NCBI RefSeq assembly: GCF_036850765.1
Contig: NC_089495.1
Coordinates: 120,117,033-120,181,032, forward strand
Length of the DNA: 64,000 nt
Source of the DNA: Saccopteryx bilineata
Lineage: Eukaryota; Chordata; Mammalia; Chiroptera; Emballonuridae
Direction of reading: 5' to 3'
Program-made: the position numbers and the translations under genes
In this document: positions 10,778 to 20,913 of the stretch, piece by piece
How positions within the stretch are numbered: position 1 is the stretch's first letter
Layout: every line of letters begins with the position of its first letter
Notes under the pieces: generated by a model
Seen by the model: only the letters and a program-made list of their open reading frames with translations
What the model was told of the DNA's origin: nothing
Database searches by the model: none

Positions 10778-11935
10778 TTAAGGTAAAATTCTGCAGAAGC
10801 AATGGAATGGAAGCAGGAATTCAAGGAGAAAAAGGAACAATGAAATTCTGTCCTGTTATAGAACTTATTGGTGTATTTTTAACATGAACAATAGCAGCAA
10901 TCAAATCACTATGGTCTCTATGTTTCAAAGAATGACATCCAGTTTTATTTAAAACTACATTTACAGTGTGCCAGAAATCATGTCCTTTACAACTGTTTTA
11001 ACTTGCACTGAAATCTTACAGAGGCCAAGTGTAGTCTTTAGGAACTGTAGGGGGTATTCCAGGAGATCAGGTTCTCTGCTCCATCAGGGCAAACTAGACT
11101 GCCCTGGGCTCTGTCTGATGAGTACAGGCCCACAAGGTTGTCCCACTTTCTCTGGGCTCTAGCCAGATGACCCATCCCAGCCTGCACCACAGGACTCCTC
11201 CACCTCCCTCCTAGCAAACTCATTAGTTATGAGCTCAGGCAGGAAACTTGTGAGTCCTATTCGTGCTACAAAGACAGTAACCTCAGTTTTCAATGTCACT
11301 GAAAACCAATCCAATGGCACTGCCACCAATCCAATGGCAACAGGAGTCCCTCATATGGGGTGCAGTAAAGGGAGAGAATTAATTCAGGTGAACCGGGAAA
11401 ATGCAGCTTCCAGCATAAATGGAAAGCATACTCCCACAGACAACCCGAGCTCCCTGACTGAGAAAGTACCTGCCCTAGTCTTTCACTGGTCCACTTTTAT
11501 GCTGATTAGAAATCCAAATTGGCCCAAATTGCACTGTCCTGATTGTTCCTATGGAGCCGGTGGTTGGGAAAAAGACGCAAATGAGGACATACCTGCACAC
11601 CTCCAATTGGACAGGGCAGATCGCAGGTCATTGGTCAAAATAGGATTGCACGAACTCTTCATAAGATTGGGCTCAGAAGGCAGGAATGCAGTGCAGGAGG
11701 CTGGGCAGCTCAGTCTCTGGCTTTCCATTGTATGCGGCGTCTCTGTGAATAGTGGCTTCTGTACACTGGTTATAAATTTGGACCCAGTTAACCAGGAGTT
11801 ATTTTTCACAGGTATATTCCTTCATGGGGTCACAGTATGGGAAAGCTAAAAGCCAGAACTTCCCTTTTAAGAGTAAACACTCTGTAGCCCCAAAATTGGG
11901 GGTTGACTCTTTGATCAGCTTCCCAGTAGTTGTGT
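10778..11935. other. Non-coding upstream region with CCAAT/ATTGG motifs
   Basis: No exon is recognised. A short tandem repeat with CCAATCCAATGGCA (about 11307 and 11327) and several ATTGG motifs near 11518, 11606 and 11630 lie 1.0-1.3 kb upstream of the FAM168B CpG island. It may be an unrecognised LTR or a distal regulatory region. Confidence 0.35.
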
Positions 11936-12055
11936 GTTTTTGAGGCAGTTCGTCAACCTCTTTGTGCCTTAATCTCATAACTTGTAAAAAGAGTTATGAC
12001 GCGTATTAAAGGAGATAATGGAGTAGAGCGTGGACAACAGTGTCTGGCAGAGGGA
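11936..12055 (+). mobile_element. MIR SINE relic
   Basis: The order of CAACCTCTTTGTGCC, TCATAACTTGTAAAA, AGGAGATAATGGAGTAGAGC and ACAGTGTCTGGCA follows the MIR consensus with moderate divergence. It lies immediately upstream of the CpG island. Confidence 0.65.
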
Positions 12056-12399
12056 GCGCTGCACGCAGGCGGGTGGCCGCGCGGTCCCTCAGCGTCGACG
12101 TCGTGGCCAAAGTGCCGTGGGTGGGGCAGCAGGTGCAACTACCCCTGCGGCCGCTGGACCAGCCCTGGCTGCAGTTGATCCCGGTGCTCTGCTGTACACT
12201 GAGCTTCCAAGCTAGGGGCGGGTCCCCCACCAACATCGCCCCTTCACATGTTCACACGACGGTTCTTGCAGGGCAGCGGCTGTTTTCAAAACACTAAATC
12301 AAATGCAATTTCTCCTAAGACGTTAATACAACGCTACCATCCGTTCCAATACGTTCTTTCCATACTGCAGCAGTAGTAGCGGCAAAAGTAGCTGCAGGA

Positions 12400-13100
12400 A
12401 AAGCATTCCACGTGAGCGTTCATGCGAAAAGGTCAACAAACACACCGCGGGCGTCCAGGGCAAGTGTAGCAACGGGCCTGCAAACCGCTCTCTTTCCGCG
12501 GGGTCTACACAACTCTCCGCCCCTGCCGCCTCTCCACCCGGCACCTCCCGGACGCCGCCGGGAGCGCGCACGTCGCTTCCCGAGCCCGGAAAGGGCCGCT
12601 GAATGACGTGCCGGCGCGCCACCGCGGCGGCGCGCCCGAACGGAAGTGAGGTTGGAGGCTCGTGGCTTCGCAGCGGCGGGCGGGACCGCGGGCTAAGGAG
12701 AGTCGGGCCGGGGTGGCGGCAGCAGAAACGGGCTCGGCCACTGTGCGCCTGCATCGGAACAGGCCCCCGCGGCGTTAGCGCCTCGCGGAGCCGCACCGCC
12801 ACGCCCGTCCTGAGCCGGCGTGCGCTGGTCTTCAAGGCCCGGGCCGCCGCGCCGCGCGGTGAGTGCGGTGGACGCCCGGGGCGGGGCGCGCGACTGCCCG
12901 GCCGGAAGTGCGGCGCTTTGTGCGGCGGCTCTGGGGCAGCACCAAGGTCGAGCCGGCGCTTGGCGCTCTCCGCGCCGAGTCTGTGGGTCCCGGCCGAGCC
13001 AGGTTGGGCTGCGGTGGGTGGGGAGCTGGGTGCGGCGCCAGGTTGGCGGGCGGAGCGGGCGCGGACAGGTGGGGTGTCTGCAGCGGGATGTTGTTCCCTG
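12400..13100 (+). promoter_or_regulatory. FAM168B: CpG-island promoter of FAM168B
   Basis: A sharp rise in G+C and CpG, with no TATA box. A CRE-like TGACGTG lies at 12604-12610. ETS/GABP-type CGGAAGTG motifs lie at 12641 and 12903, and GC boxes are scattered. This is the pattern of a broad housekeeping promoter. The start site is inferred to be around 12600-12720, since a splice donor closes the first exon at 12858. Confidence 0.75.
12650..12858 (+). other. FAM168B: FAM168B non-coding exon 1 (start approximate)
   Basis: A good donor, GCGCG followed by GTGAGT, at 12859 ends a GC-rich 5' UTR exon. No start codon in the FAM168B frame is present, and the first coding exon lies 14.3 kb downstream. 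The 5' limit is a guess from CpG-island position; the 3' limit is from the donor. Confidence 0.6.
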
Positions 13101-14130
13101 GGCCTCCCTCAGGGCTGAGATTGGGTCAGGAAGACGGATGAAAAATGGGGAAGTGGCGGGTGGTTTCCGTAACTTAGGTGCTTCTGACTTTAATAACCAA
13201 CCCGTCTGTGCAAAGTGTTCACTTTGTTTACCTTCAGTCTGCCTCCAGCTTGAAGGGCGTTCGGTGCTTTCTGCAGAAAGGACGTGTCGTGGCCCACCCT
13301 GTCTGAGTTCTTTGAAAAACAGGTGTAGCTCTACCACCTGCCTACAGACAGGGGTTCTATTTTAGTGTATATGCGTGGGCATTTCATGTTTTGGATGAGT
13401 TAGTGTAGTTAAAGTCGTACATAAAAACATTTTTAAATGAACAGGTGTGTCTGGTTCCCGCTACTTAAGTTTTCAAATGATCCTCGTCTATGTAATTTGA
13501 AGTTACTGTCCGCATTAGCCTATGAAAAACCAGATGGGAAGTTTTTGGGGTTTTGGCTATAATTAGGGGCACATTTTTAAACTTCGGTAAGTATAGATGT
13601 AGTGGATTGTTATGGCACTAACAGCCAAGAATTGAACAATTCGAAGTTATATTTTTTTCTAATGTTAAAGTTATTGTGATGCCCGTTATGATTTTTTTTT
13701 TAAACTACGCGGGTTTGCAACGAGTGTTTCCACACGTTATTTAGGTTTGAGTCGTGTTGTGAAATTAAGTCTAGTAAGGGACCCTGCAGGCTTGAAGAGC
13801 TGGAGACAGCCTGCTTCCTTGGGCTCCGCTGGGTACAGCACAGACTTAGAAATGCTGAGCAGAGAGCGCCCCTCTTTTTGCCTCCTGTCCTTGGGAATCC
13901 TGAAAGTATTGGGGGGGGGGGTGGTCGGGCAAGTGTCTGCCACTCGGGGAAGGGGGAAGGAGAAGGCATGTTGTGCTGCAGATGCTACCCCTGCTCTCAG
14001 GCTGTCCTAGTTTTGTTAGGATTTTCAGTTACTCCGCCCCCCAACTGCCTTTCAGCTCATTTCCATTTTAAAGTTAGACTGTTGTTGTTCCAAAGCTATA
14101 TGAATTTTCAGACACTGGGATGGTGAAGTG
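12859..14130. other. FAM168B intron 1, first part
   Basis: CpG-island shoulder to about 13100, then ordinary intronic sequence with a G-run at 13911-13921. No repeat or exon recognised. Confidence 0.5.
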
Positions 14131-14138
14131 GTGTAATG

Positions 14139-15084
14139 CAGTGGTTCTCAAACTTTTTGAAGTCGGGGTGCATTTAAAATCCTACAAATAATTGTAGGCA
14201 CACTATATACAAATTTCTGAGAAATATGTTATAATAATTAAGACAAATAGTAAAGAAAAAATAAAGTCCAGATGTGCTTTTATGGTAATTAAATGAAATA
14301 AATATGACAAAATTAAATTTATTCTGACATTAAAAAACAATTTTGTGCTCACTTCGGCAGCACATATACTAAAATTGGAATGATACAGAGAAGATTAGCA
14401 TGGCCCCTGTGCAAGTATGACACACAAATATGTGAAGCGTTCCATATTTTTTAAAGAAAACATTCTTGTTACATTTTTTGTTATACTTTTTAGAATTTGT
14501 AAAAAAGAGGGGTTAAAAAATTAAGAAATGACAGAAAAGTTATTTTTTTATATATATAGATACATTCTTAGTAAGATTTAGTAAATTTGACAGGTCCCGG
14601 TGAGAATGTGTTAAGTTTTTTCATTCTTGTGTTTATGAGAAACGAGCCTGATGTGTCCTAGCGATTTCTTCAATGTTTGGGCATAAATTTGAAAGGCAAA
14701 CTCTCATTTCCTTGTCAATACATTGAAGAATTCCTCTCTTTTCACTCTTAATTGTGTTGAGTATAGAAAACCCCCCACCATACATATAGTCTTAACTTTA
14801 CACCAAACAAAGGATAGAAGAAACTTGCCTCCAGTCTTTTCCCAGGAATATGGGGGGTAGTGTAAACAATCCAGCACCACAGACTTTTACAACCTAATCA
14901 GGCAGGGGGGGTGGGGGGGTGGGCAGACTGTCAGCTTACAGCCAATTTCCCACACCTCTGTCCCCCAAAAATCTAAACTCCAAAAGCCCTGTTGGTTTTT
15001 TGGTCCCCAACAGACACATATTTCTCTGGAATACCATAGGGTGCACCTGGAAATCATCTAGGGCGCACACTTTGAGAACCTCTG
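14139..15084. mobile_element. Third hAT element, 946 bp, with embedded U6 pseudogene
   Basis: The left end reads CAGTGGTTCTCAAACTTTTTG and the right end read inward reads CAGAGGTTCTCAAAG, a hAT-Charlie style inverted repeat. An 8-bp duplication GTGTAATG lies at 14131-14138 and 15085-15092. The interior is A+T-rich and non-coding apart from the U6 copy. Inserted in FAM168B intron 1. Confidence 0.87.
14345..14452 (+). pseudogene. U6 snRNA pseudogene
   Basis: Full-length U6-like sequence from GTGCTCACTTCGGCAGCACA to CGTTCCATATTTTTT. About seven substitutions are visible, most at CpG or adjacent positions (GCGC to GTGC, CACGC to CACAC), plus a change in the TTCG near the 3' part. No proximal sequence element or TATA is placed correctly upstream. 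It lies inside a hAT element. A retro-inserted U6 pseudogene is the best reading. Confidence 0.9.
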
Positions 15085-15092
15085 GTGTAATG

Positions 15093-15759
15093 CCACAGAA
15101 GTAGAGGATTAGCATTGGGGTTTACTTTAATTTTTATAGGTTCTGTAGTTTAAAGGAAAGTTTTTGTTTACTAAACTTGTCTTATGTAAACAGCTTTTTT
15201 CTGGATTAGTTGAGAGCAATTTTAAAACAGTGCATGTGTCACTCTATATACCGTTGAAGTCTCCCTGGTTCTATGCAGAAATACATGAATTTCTTCCAAT
15301 AGATTGCAAACCTTGGTATTGAAGGTCAAGTTTTGTGGGAGTTGGGAACTTCCTCCTATATATGCACTATTGATGATATCGTACATCACAGAGAGTTTCC
15401 AGTGTTGATTGTCTGAAAGGGTATCATATCTTGTATGTTGGTGTCTTAGAGATAGAATTTAAACCTCTTGAGATTAGTTTTGATGATATGGAATACTAAT
15501 GTATAAGGCCTTTAAAGTTTTATAATTACTGTTTCATGTGGGAGCTTTATTTAGATCATAGCATGTTTTGAAACTAGAGAAAGTAGTATAGTGATGAGTC
15601 AAATATACTTTTCTTCTGATTACTAATTGCATTTTCAAATCAAAGACTTTTTGCTGTCTTTATTAAAGATAAATTTGAGATTTTTCTTCTGATACAGATG
15701 TCAAACCACTCATAGGAACTCTGACATTTCGGTCATTTCAAATGGGAAACTTAAAAAAG
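15093..15759. other. FAM168B intron 1, unique-looking stretch
   Basis: A+T-rich intronic sequence. I see no exon, RNA gene or recognisable repeat. Confidence 0.45.
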
Positions 15760-15769
15760 AGTGACCCTG

Positions 15770-16048
15770 CCTGACTAGGTGGTGGCGCAGTGGATAGAGC
15801 TTCAGACTTGGACATGGAGGACCCAGGTTCAAAATCCCAAGATTGTCGGCTTGAGTGAGGGCTCAGTCACTCACTCTGCTGTAGCTCCCCCTTCCTGTCA
15901 AGGCATATATGAGAAGGCAATCAATGAACAACTAAGAGCCGCAATAGAGAATTGATGTTTCTCATCTCTCTCCCTTCCTGTCTGTCTGTCCCTACCTGTC
16001 CCTCTCTCTGACTCTCCCTCTGTCTCTGTCACAAAAAAAAAAAAAAAA
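15770..16048 (+). mobile_element. tRNA-derived SINE (GGCGCAGTGGATAGAGC head)
   Basis: Head, body with GAGAAGGCAATCAATGAACA, CT-rich 3' part and A tail. A 10-bp target duplication AGTGACCCTG lies at 15760-15769 and 16049-16058. Confidence 0.9.
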
Positions 16049-16057
16049 AGTGACCCT

Positions 16058-16216
16058 GGCCAGTTAGCTCAGTTGGGAGAGCATTATCCTGAAACACCAA
16101 GGTTGCAGGTTTAATCCCTAGTAAAGACACATACAGGAATCAAGTAATGAATCCATGAATAAGTGAACAACAAATCAATGTTTCTCTCGGCCTCTCCCTT
16201 CCTCTCTTTGTCACTC
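16058..16216 (+). mobile_element. Older, shorter tRNA-derived SINE (VES-like)
   Basis: Starts GGCCAGTTAGCTCAGTTGGGA, with a degenerate B box and a 3' part containing ATCAATGTTTCTCTC, then an AATCAATAAA end. This resembles the short bat VES type. More diverged than its neighbours. It overlaps the downstream duplication of the SINE at 15770. Confidence 0.6.
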
Positions 16217-16235
16217 TAAAATCAATAAATTTTTT

Positions 16236-16263
16236 ATCCACTGCGCCACCACAGGTCAGGCCT
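16236..16263 (-). mobile_element. 28-nt SINE head fragment flanked by 19-bp direct repeats
   Basis: The insert is the complement of just the first 28 nt of the GGCGCAGTGGAT SINE head. It sits between perfect 19-bp copies of TAAAATCAATAAATTTTTT (16217-16235 and 16264-16282). There is no SINE body. The only tail is the A run shared with the duplication. Confidence 0.8.
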
Positions 16264-16794
16264 TAAAATCAATAAATTTTTTAAAAAGTGATACCTATGG
16301 GATCCAGCCTTGGAATTGGGATCCTTGGTTCATACCAACCTAATCAGACTGGGAAATTGAGGGTTTCTGAGTGGTCAGTGGCACTAGAATCTTAGGCACA
16401 GTAGTGATGGTGGTTTTTTCTCCTTTTTCATTATGCAGATTTAAAGTGTATAACAGTACATTATACGGCCATGTACCCAGCATCTCAATGCAACAATTAT
16501 TAGCATTTTACTATAGTTTTTCTTTTATTCAGAAATATTTTAAATTATAGCCATCATATCATTTTAATCCTAATGTGTGTTAGTACGTATTTCTAAAAGG
16601 ACATCCTTTTTTAACCAAAATGCTGTCGCATGTAACAAAATTAAAAATTGTTTGATGTCATTTGATACGTAGTTCATATTCAGTTGTATCTCAAAATCTT
16701 TAAAATACTATTTTACAGTTTTTTTCAATGTAGCAGGCCAGGGCTCAATGTAAATCAGGATACAAACAAAATCCACCTATGGCTTGTTTTTTTG

Positions 16795-17111
16795 TTTTTA
16801 AGCGAGAGAGACAGTGACAGTAAGGGAGAGAGATGAGAAGCATCAACTTATAGTTGTGGGACTTCAGTTTTTCATTGATTGCTTCTCATACCTTCCTTGA
16901 TAGGCCTGGCTTAATCCCTTGCTCAAGCCAGTGACCTTGGGCTTCAAGCCATGGATCGACCTTTGGTTTTAAGCCAGCGACCCTGAGATCATTTCAATGA
17001 TTCCATGCTCAAGCCGGCAACCCTGAGCTCAAGCTGGTGACCTTGGGATTTTGAAACTGGGTCTTCAGCATCCCTGGTCAACACTATTCACTGCACCACC
17101 ACCGATCAGGC
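16795..17111 (-). mobile_element. Antisense tRNA-derived SINE, diverged
   Basis: T-rich tail at left, GAGATGAGAAGCATCAACT body, and a head complement ending CACTGCACCACCACCGATCAGG. Many substitutions; ends approximate and no clean duplication found. Confidence 0.75.
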
Positions 17112-18687
17112 ACTTACAGCTTTTATGTATAAATCTGTTTTACTCTGGAACTGTCCTCACCCTCCACCTTTCTACAGACTATTGACTCAAAAGCCCCACC
17201 TTTAGGGTTTGTCTGATTGTTTTATGGTATTGTTAGGCATATTCCTCCAAATCCTGTCCTGTCTTTTCCTGGAAACCAGAAGTTAGGTGTAACTCTGTTG
17301 GGTTCAGATGTTAGTGTTTTTATAGCAGTTACACTGTAGGTGGTGCAGAGTAATGTCTTTGCATAAGGATGCACGTGATGTTCTACTTTGACTTAGTGAT
17401 GGTAAGATTGGTCAGTGGGTTCAGCTTTCATATTCACTAACCAATAAATAGATGTATTTCAACAATATGAATTAGATTTTAAATAAATGTCTTAATATCA
17501 TATTTATTGCCATGAAAAGTCCTACATTATCTGTTGATAGTTCTTTTATTCAAGAACATTCAGAAGATATTTGTGAGCCACCTTTGTGCGAGGCACTAGA
17601 GAGATGCAGGGAGACAGGGCTTAATAAGGTATTTTGCCAACCTTTGAGGCACCATACTGGGGAGGAATTTTTCATTTGAACAAATAACTGAAGGAGCTGT
17701 TGACATTTGTTTACAGAATTTGTCTTTTTATTACCTGGTGCAAGCTCTTGTGTTGAATTGTAGAGGGAACTGCAGCATTTCTTTCATCAATCCTGTTATA
17801 TTTTATTACCTATAATTTTTTATTTAAATACTTTAGGAAATATTTATTATTAGCCTTTGGGGAAATAAAAGTTTTCTTTCAGGGAAGGTAACCTCCAGGT
17901 AGTTTGGAATTAATGGTATTTAGAATTCAAGTGCAATTTGTCTATTTTAGTGGCCAAATGTAGAGAACATTTTTATTATTGGTTTAGACTGTGAGTCAGG
18001 TCATTATAGGAGAGCCTTGTGGTGTTCAGTGATTTGGGTTGTTTACAATTGTTGGTCATTATGAGTAATGCTTTCATAAACATTTGTATATGAGTTTTTG
18101 TGTGGATGTATATTTTTACTTCCTCTTGGGCAGTTTCCACACAGGAGTGGAATTGCCAGGTCATCTGGTAGCTTGTTTTTTAACTTCCGTGCTCTTCATG
18201 AGCTTCATTGCCTACCAGCTGACATTCCTGCTCTGCCCACCTGGAAGGCTCTCCACATAATGGTTCTAACCTAACCTATGTCTCTGATCACCTACTGGTT
18301 CCCTACAGGTAACCTAAGCTCTAGACAAGCCTTTTTGCCCAGTATTTCTAGTGTGCATTTTATATTGTATAATTTCTATGGCATTTTGGCATCTTACTTG
18401 CTGTTTAGAGCTTATTGGAAATACCTTCTCTAGTCAGGTGTTCCCTGACCATCCCTGCCCTCTCCCACTGAACCCTTGGAACACTTGACTCTTTTGTGGC
18501 TCTTAACACTCTTTGCCCTGTATCACTATTTTCATGTCTTGTCTTACAGACCCTGTGTTGTCCTTGCAGTAGTCATCACCTACAGGTGACTGTTTAATTA
18601 AAACTTAAACTAAAATGTAGTTCCACTAAAATATGCTGGCCACATTTGAAGTGTTCAATAGCAGACTACTACATGTAGACAGAGCGG
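17112..18687. other. FAM168B intron 1, non-coding
   Basis: A stretch near 17550-17625 (AGATATTTGTGAGCCACCTTTGTGCGAGGCACT) has the look of an ancient L2-type 3' end. Otherwise no feature seen. Confidence 0.4.
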
Positions 18688-18697
18688 ACACATTTCT

Positions 18698-19085
18698 TTT
18701 TTTTTTTTTTTTTTTTTTTTTTTTGTATTTTTCTGAAGCTGGAAACGGGGAGGCAGTCAGACAGACTCCCGCATGCGCCCGACCGGGATCCACCTGGCAC
18801 GCCCACCAGGGGGCGATGCTCTGCCCATCCGGGGCGTCGCTCTGTTGCAGCGGGAGCCATTCTAGCGCTTGAGGTGGAGGCCATGGAGCCATCCCCAGTG
18901 CCCGGGCCATCTTTGCTCCAATGGAGCCTTGGCTGCGGGAGGAGAAGAGAGAGACAGAGAGGAAGGAGAGGGGGAGGGGTGGAGAAGCAGATGGGCGCCT
19001 CTCCTGTGTGCCCTGGCCGGGAATCGAACCCGGGACTTCCACACGCCAGGCCGACACTCTACCACTGAGCCAACCGGCCAGAGCC
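18698..19085 (-). mobile_element. 390-bp class SINE, antisense
   Basis: Long T tail from 18698. The right end carries the complement of the head (GAGCCAACCGGCC). A perfect 10-bp duplication ACACATTTCT lies at 18688-18697 and 19086-19095. Confidence 0.92.
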
Positions 19086-19095
19086 ACACATTTCT

Positions 19096-20644
19096 ACCTT
19101 AACAGAAAGTTCTATTTATTGGATAGTACTTTTCTAGATTGTAAACTCAGAACAGGGACTGTGACTTGCTCTTTTGTTTTCTCTATGACCTTTGCATAGT
19201 GCTTTGCTTGTCTTGAATTCAGTTAAGAAAATAAAATTAGATTCTGGCACAGAATAGAGGAACAGAGTTTTTAGAAACATTGACTTTTTGAGAGATGATA
19301 GTTGAACCAGAAAAATAGCTGAAATATGTAAGGGACTCCATAATTCTTATGTTGTAGGTCTATCAAGAATGGGTTGAAAGTATAGGGTATTAGGAATTGG
19401 TAGTTGCCAATTTGCTTATTCTTAAACTGCACAGTAAAAATTCACAATTGATTTTAATTGTTACATACCTTGCTATCCTTCTTTACTCTCTAGTCTGTTC
19501 TGTAGACTTATACTGTTCACTGTGGTAGCCCCTAGCCACATGTGAGTAAATTTAAACTGAAATTGACCCTTTGGGTAGTGAGTTTTTTTCATGTTTGCTG
19601 ACCCCCAAGACTGAGTTGTTTTGTTTTTTCCAAAAAAATGAAATTAGTTCCAGTTAAGTTTTATTAATTTAAAATCATGTTTGTTTGATAACCAATTTAT
19701 GGAAACAAGAAGAACATACATTTGCCTTTTTTTAATGTTGCTTCACACATTTTTAAAATAAATTGATCGCACTCTGGATGATCAGGAGGCACGAGGATGT
19801 ACAAGCATTGTACTACTCAAAGGGTTAAATAAAACTGAAAATTCAAATCTTGCACTAGCCACAGTTTTTGGGTGCCCAGTAGTTTTTTTTTTTTTTAGCT
19901 AATGGCTGCCTTATTGGACAGCACAGTAGAGGGGATATCTGCATCGTTGCAGAAGGTCTGTTTAGATCTAGACTTACCTCTCAGCTCTAGTTGTAGATGT
20001 CATGGCAAATTTGGCATCTGCCTTTGGTTTAGAATGTACAGAAATTAGGCAGTTATTCAGATAGTGACTGTCCCAGTCACTGATGGCCCAGTTTATTCCT
20101 AATTTAAAGTAGAACTCATTACAAAGGTTAAAGATGTGACTAAGTATGTTTCTTTGCATACTGAATTGCTTGATTTTGAATATTCTAAATGAGTCAGGTG
20201 AGCTGGAAATTTAAAGGGTTCGTTTTTGTATTTTGTCTTTGTAAAGGCATTTAATACCCAGAGTTTTGAGGTGCATGTGTTTTTTAGAAAGACAGCAGGT
20301 AGTGCACCTATTTGGTGCCAGACGTTGTTATTGGTGCCGGAGGTACTACAGTAAATAGGTCCAAGTCCTGTTTCCTGCATGCATTTGACTACATTTTAGC
20401 TAGGGACATGGGAAAGGCTAAACAAGTAAATGCATGTCTGTTTCATGTGTTTTTGTTTTTCAAATAGACCTTATTTTTTAGAGCAGATTCAGGTCACAGA
20501 AAAAATGAGCAGAAAGTATAGAGCTCAGATGTACTATTACTTGTTGCCCACTCTTCCCTGTGTTGTTTTTATTGTTCGAGTTGCCTTAACCCTTACTGCC
20601 ACGTAAATCAGTGAGTGACTCACTAGATGAGAGTACTGAAATAT
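19096..20644. other. FAM168B intron 1, non-coding
   Basis: Ordinary A+T-rich intron. No exon, RNA gene or clear repeat. Confidence 0.4.
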
Positions 20645-20913
20645 TAAGCTCACACTTTATTTTTATTTTTTTTTATATAATTTTATTTTTTTAATGGGGT
20701 GACATCAATAAATCAGGATACATATATTCAAAGATAACAAGTCCAGGTTATCTTGTCGTTCAATTATGTTGCATACCCACCACCCAAAGTCAGATTATCC
20801 TCTGTCACCTTCTATCTTGTTTTCTTTGTGCCCCTCCCACCCCCTATCCCTCTCCCATTCCCCCCTCCCCCCCGTAACCACCACACTCTTATCAATGTCT
20901 CTTAGTTTCACTA

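Noticed and set aside
11229..11849. 206-codon open frame on +
   Set aside because: No recognisable domain, no splice context, lies in a non-coding upstream region with repeat-like features. Open by chance as far as I can see.
12323..13365. Several 170-214 codon frames on both strands in the CpG island
   Set aside because: GC-rich sequence has few stops. The region is explained as promoter plus non-coding exon 1 of FAM168B.
14345..14452. Functional U6 snRNA gene
   Set aside because: About seven substitutions, including in the conserved 3' part, and no type 3 Pol III promoter elements upstream.
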